A stretch of 64,000 nucleotides of DNA from assembly GCF_001969855.1 (NCBI RefSeq), contig NZ_MRBL01000007.1, positions 310,001 to 374,000 of the forward strand. Direction: 5' to 3'. Every line of letters starts with the position of its first letter. Position 1 is the first letter of the stretch. The position numbers and the translations under genes are program-made. Below the pieces are notes generated by a model, which was given only the letters and a program-made list of their open reading frames with translations, had not been told where the DNA came from and made no database searches. This document shows, piece after piece, positions 23,824 to 32,780 of this stretch. The DNA is from Bacillus haynesii. GTDB taxonomy: Bacteria > Bacillota > Bacilli > Bacillales > Bacillaceae.

Positions 23824-25674
23824 TCAGTTTTCCGAACGGTCATTTTCTTTTAAGTGATCGAGAATAGCTTTGATCTGTTTGTCTTGGGGCTGTCTGAAGA
23901 AGCTTTCGAAAGGGCATCCGAGTTCCTTTGTGCGTTTGACGACAGCCTCCATCGTAAAATTAGAGGGTGACAAGTCTGGATGGACTTCATCCCAAAACAG
24001 CGGTGCGGCTACTGTGCCAAGCTCATTGCCTCTTGTGGAATACGGGCAGATGATCGTTTTTCCCGGAGCATGCTGCACATAGTCAATGTAGAGTTTTCCG
24101 CCCCTGTTTTTAATCAGGCGTTCGGTTGTGAACAAATCGGGAAAAAGCGAAACGCAATAAGAAGCCGCAAAGCTTGTGAAAAGGCGGGTGTCTTCATAAG
24201 TAAAGGCGTTTTTTGAAATCGGAATATAGATTTGTATCCCTTTATTTCCCGACAACTTTGGAAAAGATGAGAGGCCGAGCTGATCAAATAAACGGTGCAG
24301 CTCTTCCGCGGCTCTGACGGCCAGCGGAAACTCCGACTTTGAAGGCGGATCGAGATCGAAGACGATTTCGGTCGGATGGGCCGTATCCGCCGTTTGAAAA
24401 GGGATATGGAACTCCAGCGCAAGCTGGTTGGCAAGCCACAGCAGAACCGAATAATCGCTGCAGATGATATGCTCGTGCTCATCATCCCGAATGGACGTGA
24501 TAAATTCGGGTGCGTAGTCGGGCTTGTTTTTTTGAAAAAAAGATTCTCCGCCGGAACCGTGCGGATAACGGATAACGGTAAGGGCCCGATTGTCGAGAAA
24601 CGGAAGCAGAAAATCGCCGATTTCATTCAGATATCCGATGTAATCCGCTTTTGTTTTATTGCTTTCAGGAAAGATGACTTTATCAAGGCTTGTCAGCTGC
24701 AAATCGGGATGGACGTTTCTTGAATGAAGCAGCAGCAGCTTGTAAGTACAATCTTCCCATGCCATGTCAAATTCAAAGGAAACAAACGACACCTCGCGCA
24801 ATGTCCCGTAATGAATCGTTAAATAATGGACCGTCATGCAAATCGACGGATCAATGGTATATTCGCCGGGCTTTGTTTCGGTTCCGTATTGCTTGACGAT
24901 CGAAAGAATGGCGTTTCTTTCCTGTTCTCCGAGTCCGTGGGAAACCGAACCGACTTCTTTGATTTGACCGCGGTCACAGACGGCGATTGTCAAATAACGG
25001 TTCGCCATGTTATAGCCTGTCATAAATACAGCAGCTTTTTTGTAGTTTTTGAGTTTGAGCCATTCGGCCGATTTTTTATTTTCAGCCCAGCGGCTGTCTT
25101 TCTTCTTCGCGACAATCCCCTCGCCGTCAAACCTTTTAACAGCATTCCAAAGAGCGTGGAAATCAGAAGTGTCAGGGATGTATTGAATTCGTGCATGAGC
25201 CATCGGATCGGGAGCCATCGGCAAACCGAGCTCTTTCATCAGGTCGGAAAGCATGCGTTTTCGTTCGGTATAGGGAAGCGAGGTTAAACTTTCTCCTTTA
25301 AAGACCAGTAAATCAAAAGCCAAGTACTGGCACGGTTTCTTCGCGGCAGCTTGTTCAATCAACTCGGCCTTTTTGCTTAGCCCCCTTTTTTGGACGTATT
25401 CAAACCGGGAACGAAAACGGTTTGTCAACGACACAATTTCCCCGTCAATCGTGATCGGCAAGTGTTCTTTGAGATTTTCGATCATGCTTTTTGCAAATTC
25501 CGCAATTTCCGGAAATGTGTTTTCGAGCAGTTGTGAGTTTCTGCTGATGAGCGAAACTTCGCCGGACCGCGAAATCTTTAAAAGTCCCCGATACCCGTCA
25601 TATTTGGCTTCATACCGCCAATTGCCGCCTGAGGGAGCGGATGTAGTCAATACGGGCTGCATCGTGATTCCCAT
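23824..25674 (-). CDS. ligD: ATP-dependent DNA ligase D (LigD; ligase and polymerase domains)
   Basis: 616 residues. The N-terminal ligase domain carries the adenylated Lys K24 (YEAKYDGYRG), followed by DGEIVSL and FDGEGIVAKKK motifs. The C-terminal half is the primase-like polymerase: RYPHGSGGESFFQKN, EIVFDLDPPSKSEFP (catalytic Asp pair) and KLSGNKGIQIYIP. The nuclease domain found in mycobacterial LigD is absent, as in B. subtilis YkoU. Acts with Ku in non-homologous end joining, important for spores. Starts three bases after the ku stop. Confidence 0.95.
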   Translation of the reverse strand: MGITMQPVLTTSAPSGGNWRYEAKYDGYRGLLKISRSGEVSLISRNSQLLENTFPEIAEFAKSMIENLKEHLPITIDGEIVSLTNRFRSRFEYVQKRGLSKKAELIEQAAAKKPCQYLAFDLLVFKGESLTSLPYTERKRMLSDLMKELGLPMAPDPMAHARIQYIPDTSDFHALWNAVKRFDGEGIVAKKKDSRWAENKKSAEWLKLKNYKKAAVFMTGYNMANRYLTIAVCDRGQIKEVGSVSHGLGEQERNAILSIVKQYGTETKPGEYTIDPSICMTVHYLTIHYGTLREVSFVSFEFDMAWEDCTYKLLLLHSRNVHPDLQLTSLDKVIFPESNKTKADYIGYLNEIGDFLLPFLDNRALTVIRYPHGSGGESFFQKNKPDYAPEFITSIRDDEHEHIICSDYSVLLWLANQLALEFHIPFQTADTAHPTEIVFDLDPPSKSEFPLAVRAAEELHRLFDQLGLSSFPKLSGNKGIQIYIPISKNAFTYEDTRLFTSFAASYCVSLFPDLFTTERLIKNRGGKLYIDYVQHAPGKTIICPYSTRGNELGTVAAPLFWDEVHPDLSPSNFTMEAVVKRTKELGCPFESFFRQPQDKQIKAILDHLKENDRSEN

Positions 25675-25677
25675 TTT

Positions 25678-26553
25678 TTATTTTGCCTCTGAAGCTTTTT
25701 TGCGCGACGTTTTTTTCTTTTTCTCACCGGCTCCTTTTGCAACAGGCGCTTTTGCTGCTGCTTCCTTGTCAGGCGCTTTTGTCCGTTCGATGCTGGCTTG
25801 GAGAGCGCTCACGAGATCAATGACATCCTCGCGCGGAGCGGCGGCCCCGGCATTTGGTGTGACACCTTCATTATGGTCGATTTTCTCTTTGATTTTATCC
25901 ATCAGCGCGAGTCTGTACGTATCTTCATATTGTTCAGGTGCAAATGTCGTCGTCAGCTCGTCTATTAGTGAAATTGCGGTTTGCAGCTCTTTTTTGTTGA
26001 CTGCGGTTTCTTCCGGAACACCGGGTACGTGGGCTGCGTTTCGGACTTCATCAGGGTAGTGGATGGACTCCATTAAAATGCAGTTTTCGTAGACGCGAAG
26101 AATGGCGAGCTGTTTTTTTGAGCGGATGGTCATATGGGCGATCCCGATCTTTTCTGTTTTTCTGAGCGCTTCGCGCAATAGTGAGTACGCTTTTACACCG
26201 TTATCTCCCGGTCCGACGAAATATGAACGGTTGAAATAGATGGGATCGATTTCCTTTAGCTGCACAAAATCAACAATTTCGACGGCCTTGTCTTCCTGCT
26301 CTTCTTTGAGCTGTTTCAGCTCATCGTCCGATAAGACGACGTATTTGCCTTTAACATATTCGTATCCTTTGACGATGTCGTCGGGCGCGATTTCCTGATG
26401 GCAGTTTGTGCACTTTTTTTCATACTGTATCGGGGCGCGGCATTCTTTATGAAGCGACCTTAATTTAATATCCTTATCCTCTGTCGCTGCAAACAGTTTA
26501 ATGGGGATATTGACAAGGCCGAAGCTGATTGAGCCTTTCCACATCGTATGCAT
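25678..26553 (-). CDS. ku: DNA end-binding protein Ku
   Basis: 291 residues. The Ku core begins MWKGSISFGLVNIPIKLFAATEDKDIKLRSLHKECRAPI, contains a CxxC pair (KKCTNCHQEI) and runs to about residue 200. The C-terminus is a Lys-rich tail (KKKKTSRKKASEAK) that aids DNA binding. It binds broken ends as a homodimer and recruits LigD, encoded immediately downstream. Orthologous to B. subtilis YkoV, which is expressed in the forespore. I could not confirm a SigG promoter by eye. Confidence 0.95.
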   Translation of the reverse strand: MHTMWKGSISFGLVNIPIKLFAATEDKDIKLRSLHKECRAPIQYEKKCTNCHQEIAPDDIVKGYEYVKGKYVVLSDDELKQLKEEQEDKAVEIVDFVQLKEIDPIYFNRSYFVGPGDNGVKAYSLLREALRKTEKIGIAHMTIRSKKQLAILRVYENCILMESIHYPDEVRNAAHVPGVPEETAVNKKELQTAISLIDELTTTFAPEQYEDTYRLALMDKIKEKIDHNEGVTPNAGAAAPREDVIDLVSALQASIERTKAPDKEAAAKAPVAKGAGEKKKKTSRKKASEAK

Positions 26554-26635
26554 CGGTTCGGTTCAACTCCTTTTCTTTTATTGATGCCTCTCTGCAGATT
26601 ATTTCATGAATAGCAACTTATGGATAACAGAGCGA

Positions 26636-26668
26636 AAAAAAGCATCCGGCTTCAGCCCGGATGCTTGT
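26636..26668 (-). terminator. Intrinsic terminator of the diguanylate cyclase gene
   Basis: Minus strand AGCATCCGGGCTGAAGCCGGATGCT followed by a T run, about 35 bases after the stop at 26700. Confidence 0.85.
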
Positions 26669-26699
26669 GGCGGTACAATGATTTGCTTGGAGGAAGCGC

Positions 26700-28352
26700 T
26701 TAGTTCAGCTCGGTTTCCTCCTGCAAAGACGGTCTGTTCTTTCTGACGAGAGAAGACGAAAAGTACCGATATCTGCTTTTGCTTTTGTGCTTTGCGGCGT
26801 ACATGGCCATGTCGGCTTTTCTCATCAGCTCATCGCCGTCTGTTCCATCGGCCGGAGAAACGGCGATTCCGATGCTGACGGATGTTTTGAGGCGGTGCTC
26901 TTTAATGTGGAAAGGCGTTTCAAACTGACTGATCAATTGCCTTGTCAGCTGATCTGTCCCTTGTAAAGGAGCGACAATGATAAATTCATCACCGCCTAGC
27001 CGGGCGATGAAGCCTTTATCGGGCACACAGTGCGCCAAACGCTGTGCTGCCGCCACCAGCAGCAGGTCCCCGACGTCGTGGCCAAGGGCGTCATTAAACA
27101 CTTTGAAACGGTTTAAATCCAAAAACAACACGGCCGTCCCCGTTTCCTGCCGCTTTAGAACATTTGCCAGATGGTCGATTGCATACCGTCTGTTTGGCAA
27201 ATCTGTCAACGCGTCATAGTGGGCCATTCTATGGATTTTACGTTCTGCTTCACGCTGGTTTGTCATATCTTTGCAAATGACATAAATGCTGTCGAGCTGC
27301 TTTCTGACGTAAACCGGTATCAACGTCACATTTAAATCAAAACGCTTTTCAGCTGTCGCGATTTCCGTATCGCGGTTGATGGCCTGTTCTTTATTTTGGA
27401 CTTGAAGAAACCAGCCGAGCAGTCTGTCATGGTCCTTCTGCCGAAAAACGGAAGACAGGCGCTCAGGCTCAATTCCCATTTTTTCAAGAAGGCTGTATCC
27501 CGATGAATTGGCGGAAAGCATCTTGCCTTCAAGCGAAAAAACGTAGATTGGATCAATGTTATGGTTGATCAAGGACTGGAACCGTTCCTCATTATCTTTG
27601 ACTTTTTCGATATGAAGCAGCAGACGCTTGTCAGTGAAGGCGCCGAAAATCAAGAAGCATTGAAGCATCAGGCTGACAAGCACGATCATAATGCCCAGTT
27701 CAACGGTATCGATTCCTTCATGGCCTGTGTCACGGCCGTCAGCCATGAAAAGCGTAGCTGCTGCCATTCCCGTATAGTGCATGCCGGAAATCGCGCCGCC
27801 CATTAAAAGTGCGCTTCCGATTTTAATGAATAATATCCGAAAGGAGCCGGTTTTTTTGGCGAATACAACTGACAGTTTTAAGGCAGCGAAGGAGGCAAAA
27901 ATGGCGATTGCAAAAGAGGCGGCATAAAGAACGGGATGATAGACGATTTTCATATTTTCCATCGCCTCCATCCCGATAAAATGCATGGATGCAATCGCGC
28001 TTCCCATTGCAAGGGAGCCGGCCGCCAGTCTTACATTCGTCGGTTTTTTCCCATTCACAACATAAAATGAAATGAGCGAGCCTGCGAAAGCGGCAACAAT
28101 CGAAAACAAGACGAATCTCAAATCGTATTTCATTTCTTCGGCTGTCTGAAATGAGACCATCCCGATAAAGTGCATAGACCAGATGCCAAGCCCCATCGTG
28201 AGGGAGCCAGCCAAAAGCCAACCTGTATTTTTCCTGCCGTTTGTATGTACGACCCGTTCAGATAAATCAAGGGCTGTGTAAGCTGCCAAAACCGCAGTGA
28301 TATAGGATAATAAGACGAACCATCCATTATATTCACCAAAAACTTCTGTCAC
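26700..28352 (-). CDS. dgcW: MHYT-PAS-GGDEF diguanylate cyclase (DgcW/YkoW-like, no EAL domain)
   Basis: 550 residues. The N-terminal ~245 form a seven-helix MHYT sensor with three repeats (SMHFIGMVS, SMHFIGMEAM, GMHYTGMAAA). A PAS domain follows (~265-370), then a GGDEF domain with intact ARLGGDEFI. The RxxD product-inhibition site expected nine residues before GGDEF is absent (PDKG instead). B. subtilis YkoW is about 800 residues with a C-terminal EAL domain; here the frame stops after the GGDEF domain and a terminator follows. Predicted to make c-di-GMP without its own phosphodiesterase. Confidence 0.88.
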   Translation of the reverse strand: MTEVFGEYNGWFVLLSYITAVLAAYTALDLSERVVHTNGRKNTGWLLAGSLTMGLGIWSMHFIGMVSFQTAEEMKYDLRFVLFSIVAAFAGSLISFYVVNGKKPTNVRLAAGSLAMGSAIASMHFIGMEAMENMKIVYHPVLYAASFAIAIFASFAALKLSVVFAKKTGSFRILFIKIGSALLMGGAISGMHYTGMAAATLFMADGRDTGHEGIDTVELGIMIVLVSLMLQCFLIFGAFTDKRLLLHIEKVKDNEERFQSLINHNIDPIYVFSLEGKMLSANSSGYSLLEKMGIEPERLSSVFRQKDHDRLLGWFLQVQNKEQAINRDTEIATAEKRFDLNVTLIPVYVRKQLDSIYVICKDMTNQREAERKIHRMAHYDALTDLPNRRYAIDHLANVLKRQETGTAVLFLDLNRFKVFNDALGHDVGDLLLVAAAQRLAHCVPDKGFIARLGGDEFIIVAPLQGTDQLTRQLISQFETPFHIKEHRLKTSVSIGIAVSPADGTDGDELMRKADMAMYAAKHKSKSRYRYFSSSLVRKNRPSLQEETELN

Positions 28353-28638
28353 TTTCTTCTCCGCCTTTTTGTACTTATGATGAAAAGTCTAAATTTCTAT
28401 ACTGTATTGAAAGGCTAGACTGCCGTACTCTTATCCGTTGACATAAAAAAAGCGGCAATAGCGCTAAATTCGGTATAATTCGTGAATTATACTATATATA
28501 ATGAAATTCGCCAATAAAAAATGATATCCTCCTGTTCTTTTTAAAGGACTTCCCATTTTGCTCATCAATTTTCCCGAATTGTGTTAAAATCATTTTTGTA
28601 CGTTCTTTAGAACTTGAAATTATCAATCGTCAAAGGTT

Positions 28639-29280
28639 GTGGTCGATATCGAAGAGTTTATCTTATCAATGGCTGAGGCGTTTAAAAGCCTCTCGTATTT
28701 AGGGATTTTTCTGGCGTTGTGTATCGAATTCGTGCCGGCTGAAATCGTTCTTCCGCTTGCCGGATACTGGGTGTATCAAGGCGATATGTCGCTGATTGGG
28801 GTCGTTGCAGCGGGTTCACTGGGCGGTGTTGCAGGCCCGCTGACGCTTTACTGGCTCGGGAGGTACGGGGGACGGCCGTTTTTGGAGCGCTACGGCAAAT
28901 ATTTCTTCATCAAGCCTGAAGCACTTGAAAAATCGGACAGGTTTTTTGAAAAGCACGGCGGGTTTGTCGCATTCAGCGGCCGTTTTATACCGGGAGTCAG
29001 AACGCTGATTTCCATTCCGTGCGGACTCGCTAAAATGAATGTGTGGGTATTTTGTATTTATACATTCCTTGCGATCACGCCGATTACGTTCGTCTATGTC
29101 TATTTAGGCTTTTACCTCGGCGAAAACTGGAGCAAGGTCGGCAGCTTATTGGACGGATACCTTCTGCCGGTCGGCATCGGATTCATCGTTTTGTTCGTTC
29201 TTTACCTTTGGGTGAAAGGCAGACGGAACAAAATCAAATCGCAAAGCGTTTCAGCCTTTTTTAATAAAAATAAGGATTGA
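28639..29280 (+). CDS. ykoX: DedA-family membrane protein YkoX
   Basis: 213 residues if GTG 28639 is used. ATG 28669 (203 residues) is possible, as the ribosome site is weak for both. DedA/VTT signatures: IEFVPAEIVLPLAGYWVYQG, GPLTLYWLGRYGGRPFLERYGKY and FSGRFIPGVRTLISIPCGLAKM with the re-entrant loop Gly/Arg/Pro. Four to five membrane segments. DedA proteins flip phosphatidylethanolamine or undecaprenyl phosphate in other bacteria; which lipid this one handles is unknown. Confidence 0.88.
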   Translation: MVDIEEFILSMAEAFKSLSYLGIFLALCIEFVPAEIVLPLAGYWVYQGDMSLIGVVAAGSLGGVAGPLTLYWLGRYGGRPFLERYGKYFFIKPEALEKSDRFFEKHGGFVAFSGRFIPGVRTLISIPCGLAKMNVWVFCIYTFLAITPITFVYVYLGFYLGENWSKVGSLLDGYLLPVGIGFIVLFVLYLWVKGRRNKIKSQSVSAFFNKNKD

Positions 29281-29336
29281 CAGCCGTGCGCATATGAGGT
29301 TAATATTATCTTATAATTCAATATTTTCTTTTATCC

Positions 29337-29455
29337 CAAAGGGGAGTAGCGTCCGGATGTTAAACCGGAAACAAAGTCGTCAGTTCATGGATGTTCATCC
29401 ATCGGCTTTGTTGGCATGTTTTAATCAATAACCATGTCTAGCAAGACCTTTGCCT
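29337..29455 (+). ncRNA. Manganese riboswitch (yybP-ykoY motif)
   Basis: Core elements AAAGGGGAGTAGCGTC, GGAAACAAAGTCGTCAGTTC and CATGTCTAGCAAGACCTTTG are in order, followed by a switchable terminator. This family binds Mn2+ and turns on Mn2+ exporters. A TTGACA box at 29277-29282 (overlapping the ykoX stop) with TAATAT downstream is a likely promoter. Confidence 0.95.
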
Positions 29456-29477
29456 AATGTTGGCAGAGGTCTTTTTT
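29440..29477 (+). terminator. Mn-riboswitch controlled terminator
   Basis: AAGACCTTTGCC-TAATGTT-GGCAGAGGTCTT followed by TTTTG. The left arm is part of the aptamer's 3' side. Confidence 0.88.
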
Positions 29478-29548
29478 GTTTTCTGAAAATACCCTGCTGC
29501 ATTAGCGGGAATAAGAGAAAGAGACAATCACTTAGGAGGAATTATAAA

Positions 29549-30316
29549 ATGGATGCAGCATTATTACTTGAATATGGTTGGGTTCTTCTCATCCTAGTCG
29601 GGCTGGAAGGCATTTTGGCCGCGGACAATGCACTCGTCATGGCGGTCATGGTTAAACACTTGCCTGAAAAAGACAGAAAAAAAGCGCTCTTCTACGGGTT
29701 GGCCGGCGCGTTTGTGATGAGGTTCGGCGCTTTGTTTGCGATCTCTTTCCTTGTCAACGTCTGGCAGGTACAGGCGATCGGCGCCGTCTATCTGCTTTAC
29801 ATCTCCGTTCACCATATTTTGAAAACCCATGTTTTCAAAAAGGACGAAAAGGTGAAAGAGACGAAGCAAAGCGGTTTTTGGCCGACGGTTATCAAAGTTG
29901 AGCTGGCAGACATCGCGTTTGCCGTCGACTCGATTTTGGCGGCGGTTGCGCTGGCTGTCACACTTCCGGTAACGAACCTGCCGCAAATCGGCGGACTTGA
30001 CGGCGGACAGTTCATGGTGATTTTAGCCGGCGGGATTATCGGACTGATTATTATGCGCTTTGCTGCAAGTCAATTTGTGAACTTGTTAAAGAAACGTCCG
30101 AGCCTGGAAACGGCTGCTTTTCTGATTGTCGGCTGGGTTGGTGTAAAACTGACGCTCTATACGCTCGCACACCCGCAAATCAACATCGTCTCTGAACATT
30201 TTATTCATTCAGGTACTTGGAAGTTCATCTTCTGGGCGGTGCTGATCGCCATTGCGCTCGGGGGATGGTTTATGACAAATCCGAACAAACACGAGAATAA
30301 AGCTGCAGAGGAGTAA
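29549..30316 (+). CDS. ykoY: TerC-family manganese exporter YkoY (MeeY)
   Basis: 255 residues from ATG 29549, after TTAGGAGGA; the longer frame runs through the riboswitch terminator. Seven or so membrane helices with acidic intramembrane motifs typical of TerC: LVGLEGILAADNALVMAVMV and KVELADIAFAVDSILAAVALA. Exports Mn2+, matching the Mn2+-sensing leader, and in B. subtilis supplies Mn2+ to secreted enzymes. Confidence 0.94.
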   Translation: MDAALLLEYGWVLLILVGLEGILAADNALVMAVMVKHLPEKDRKKALFYGLAGAFVMRFGALFAISFLVNVWQVQAIGAVYLLYISVHHILKTHVFKKDEKVKETKQSGFWPTVIKVELADIAFAVDSILAAVALAVTLPVTNLPQIGGLDGGQFMVILAGGIIGLIIMRFAASQFVNLLKKRPSLETAAFLIVGWVGVKLTLYTLAHPQINIVSEHFIHSGTWKFIFWAVLIAIALGGWFMTNPNKHENKAAEE

Positions 30317-30328
30317 ACAGCCTTCGCC

Positions 30329-30359
30329 AGACTGCCGGGTCTTACCGGCAGTCTTTTTT
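30329..30359 (+). terminator. Intrinsic terminator of ykoY
   Basis: AGACTGCCGG-GTCTTA-CCGGCAGTCT followed by TTTTTT. Confidence 0.88.
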
Positions 30360-30445
30360 GTTTGCCCGCACGGGGAAGATTGCCCTAGATCAACCGAAAT
30401 AAGATTTCATTTTATTAACAGGCATGTTACAAAAACGGCGGGAAA

Positions 30446-30474
30446 ACCCCCTTAATCGTCAAACAGATCACGAA
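30446..30474 (+). promoter_or_regulatory. SigI-type promoter of sigI-rsgI
   Basis: ACCCCC (30446-30451) and CGAA (30471-30474) separated by 19 nt match the SigI consensus described for B. subtilis, predicting autoregulation. A sigma-A promoter may also exist in the gap. Confidence 0.75.
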
Positions 30475-30599
30475 TTGTTCTAGGAGATCAAACAAATGAC
30501 TGTCACAATTGAAAAATTAGAAATGAATACCGCGTTTTCTCCTTTGCGAATCCCTATCAAATTAGCTATCATTAATGAGTAGTATAGGGAGGAACTGAG

Positions 30600-31355
30600 G
30601 TGAAACCAGTGCTTAGCCTTTTGTTTAAGACAGGAAAAAAGAAACAATCATTAGAAGAGTCTGTAATAAGCATACAAAAAGGAAATCAGCAGTTGCAAAA
30701 CGAGCTTATCAATCAGTATAAGCCTTTTGTGGCTAAAACGGTTTCATCCGTGTGCAAACGATATATAGATGAAAAAGATGATGAATTCAGCATCGGCTTG
30801 ATTGCATTCAATGAAGCCATTGAAAAATATTCTTCAGATAAAGGAAATTCTCTGCTGGCATTTGCAGAGCTGATCATTAAGCGCAAAGTCATTGATTATA
30901 TCAGAAAAGAAGCGAGAAATGCCCAGAACATCAATATGGACATGCAAGAAGGAGAAGAACAGGAATCCTCGCAAAGCATGATTGAAGCGGAGCTTTCCAT
31001 TCATGAGTTCAACCGCATGCTCGAACAGGAGCAAAGGCGGGAGGAGATTCTCCATTTTAAAGAAAGGCTTAAAAGTTTTGGCCTGTCTTTTTCCGATTTG
31101 CTGGAGCATTCCCCGAAACATACGGATGCAAGGCAAAACGCCATCAAAGTGGCATATACGCTTGTCGAACATGAAGAATTAAAAAAGATCTTGTTTGAAA
31201 AGAAGCAGCTTCCCGTCAAACAGCTTGAGAAGCTGGTGGCAGTCAGCAGAAAAACCGTAGAGAGAAACCGCAAATATATCATTGCTATGGCGATCATTAT
31301 AACGGGCGATTATGTTTACCTTAAAGATTATCTAAAAGGGGTGCTCAATTCATGA
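30600..31355 (+). CDS. sigI: RNA polymerase sigma factor SigI
   Basis: 251 residues from GTG 30600, seven bases after AGGGAGG. The sigma region 2 part is seen in NELINQYKPFVAKTVSSVCKRYIDE..EFSIGLIAFNEAIEKY and LIIKRKVIDYIRKEAR. The C-terminal SigI-C domain includes LVAVSRKTVERNRKYIIAMAII, a recognition helix. SigI responds to heat and envelope stress and is held by RsgI, encoded immediately downstream (ATGA overlap). Confidence 0.95.
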   Translation: MKPVLSLLFKTGKKKQSLEESVISIQKGNQQLQNELINQYKPFVAKTVSSVCKRYIDEKDDEFSIGLIAFNEAIEKYSSDKGNSLLAFAELIIKRKVIDYIRKEARNAQNINMDMQEGEEQESSQSMIEAELSIHEFNRMLEQEQRREEILHFKERLKSFGLSFSDLLEHSPKHTDARQNAIKVAYTLVEHEELKKILFEKKQLPVKQLEKLVAVSRKTVERNRKYIIAMAIIITGDYVYLKDYLKGVLNS

Positions 31356-32437
31356 GAAGAGGAATTATTGTAGAAAAAAATAAAAAATTCGTCACATTGC
31401 TAACCCCTGACGGACAATTTTTAAAAGCAAAGAGCACAGAGGAAGATTATGAAATCGGTCAGGAAATTGCTTTTCCCGCTGAGACGAGAATGTCGAGAAG
31501 GCGTGCGGGCTTTTTTGACCTGCTTGCGCTCCGTCCGCTGAAAGCCGGCGTTTTTTCAATCGCGGCGATCATGCTGCTCGCTTTCATGATCATCCCTGAT
31601 GTTTTAAACAATAAAGCATACGCCTACATGACGATCGATATCAACCCAAGCTTTGAATTGACGCTCAACAAAAACTGTGAAGTTATCGATTTGGTGCCGC
31701 TGAACGAGGATGGGAAGGACTTAATGGATAGTATAAAAAATTGGGAAAAGTCTGACTTTAAAGAAGTGATCAGTGAAATTGTCGAAGACAGCGATAAGAG
31801 CGGTTTTGTCACGGAATCTAAAGAAGTGCTTATCGCCACAGTATACGAAAACAATGAAGATGACACGTATAAGGCGACAGTAAAAAGTGAAATCGATGAT
31901 GTAGCGAAAAAATACGAGCAGCAGAATTATAAGATGGAAGCGGTGGAATCAGACCTTGACACCCGTGCAAAAGCCCAAAAAGAAGGGATTTCAACAGGCC
32001 GTTATATCCGCTCCCACAAAGATGAATTAGAAGACAAAAACAAAGATGATGACAATAATGATAAGAAAGATGATCAACATCAGGAAGAAGACACAGGAGA
32101 AAAAGAGAAAGCTGTGAAAGAAGAAGATCAGCCGGAACAACATACGGATGATGAAGAATCAGATACGGAAGATCATCCGGACGACGAAAAACCTTCAGAT
32201 CAAGATCAATCTGATCAAGAAATGGAAAAAGAAAAGGAGTCAAATTCCCCTAATACCCAAAACCCTCAGGAACATAACCATAATGACAAAGACGGTCAGC
32301 AGACGGAGGAAGGAACGCCGAAAAGCGGTTCCGGTTCAAATCAAGAGAGCTCTAAAACACCTCCTTACCAAAAGGAGAAAAAGCCTTCTGACCAAACGAA
32401 TAAACAAGAATATCCGCCGAGCGGTCCCGGCGAATAA
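31352..32437 (+). CDS. rsgI: Anti-sigma factor RsgI
   Basis: 361 residues. The cytosolic RsgI N-terminal domain (1-50, MRRGIIVEKNKKFVTLLTPD) binds SigI. A single membrane helix follows (about 65-85, FSIAAIMLLAFMIIPDV), then the extracellular SEAL-type domain with YMTIDINPSFELTLN, whose Asn-Pro bond is the known autoproteolysis site in RsgI proteins. The last ~130 residues are disordered and extremely rich in D/E/K/Q/N. Start overlaps the sigI stop, ensuring coupled synthesis. Confidence 0.95.
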   Translation: MRRGIIVEKNKKFVTLLTPDGQFLKAKSTEEDYEIGQEIAFPAETRMSRRRAGFFDLLALRPLKAGVFSIAAIMLLAFMIIPDVLNNKAYAYMTIDINPSFELTLNKNCEVIDLVPLNEDGKDLMDSIKNWEKSDFKEVISEIVEDSDKSGFVTESKEVLIATVYENNEDDTYKATVKSEIDDVAKKYEQQNYKMEAVESDLDTRAKAQKEGISTGRYIRSHKDELEDKNKDDDNNDKKDDQHQEEDTGEKEKAVKEEDQPEQHTDDEESDTEDHPDDEKPSDQDQSDQEMEKEKESNSPNTQNPQEHNHNDKDGQQTEEGTPKSGSGSNQESSKTPPYQKEKKPSDQTNKQEYPPSGPGE

Positions 32438-32449
32438 TCCAAAGGATAT

Positions 32450-32647
32450 TTATTTGTCAGTATGCCCATTCAATTGAGCTTGTGCCTGCTGTACAAGTCG
32501 TTTTGTCATTTCCCCGCCTACAGACCCGTTTGACCGAGCAACCGAGTCCGACCCGAGCTGGACGCCGAACTCTTGGGCGATTTCGTATTTGAACTGGTCT
32601 AAAACCTGCTCTGCCCCTGGAACGAGGAGCTTATTCGTTCTTGCCAT
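32450..32647 (-). CDS. sspD: Alpha/beta-type small acid-soluble spore protein SspD
   Basis: 65 residues. Contains the GPR cleavage region [20 protein letters not shown] and the second conserved block [18 protein letters not shown]. Coats spore DNA and protects it from UV and heat; degraded at germination. Ribosome site AAAGGAG. Convergent with rsgI. Confidence 0.95.
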   Translation of the reverse strand: MARTNKLLVPGAEQVLDQFKYEIAQEFGVQLGSDSVARSNGSVGGEMTKRLVQQAQAQLNGHTDK

Positions 32648-32732
32648 GTATTCTCAACTCCTTTTTCAATTGGTACTGCTTGTTTAGTTTGAATTGGGCT
32701 GAGGCTTTTTATGCTGGCAATTGTTGAAGGTG

Positions 32733-32766
32733 CAAAAAAACGCCTGGCTGCCAATAGCCAGGCGCG
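32733..32766 (-). terminator. Intrinsic terminator of ykrK
   Basis: Minus strand CGCCTGGCT / AGCCAGGCG stem with ATTGGC loop followed by T7. Confidence 0.85.
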
Positions 32767-32780
32767 CCGGTCAGCGGCGA

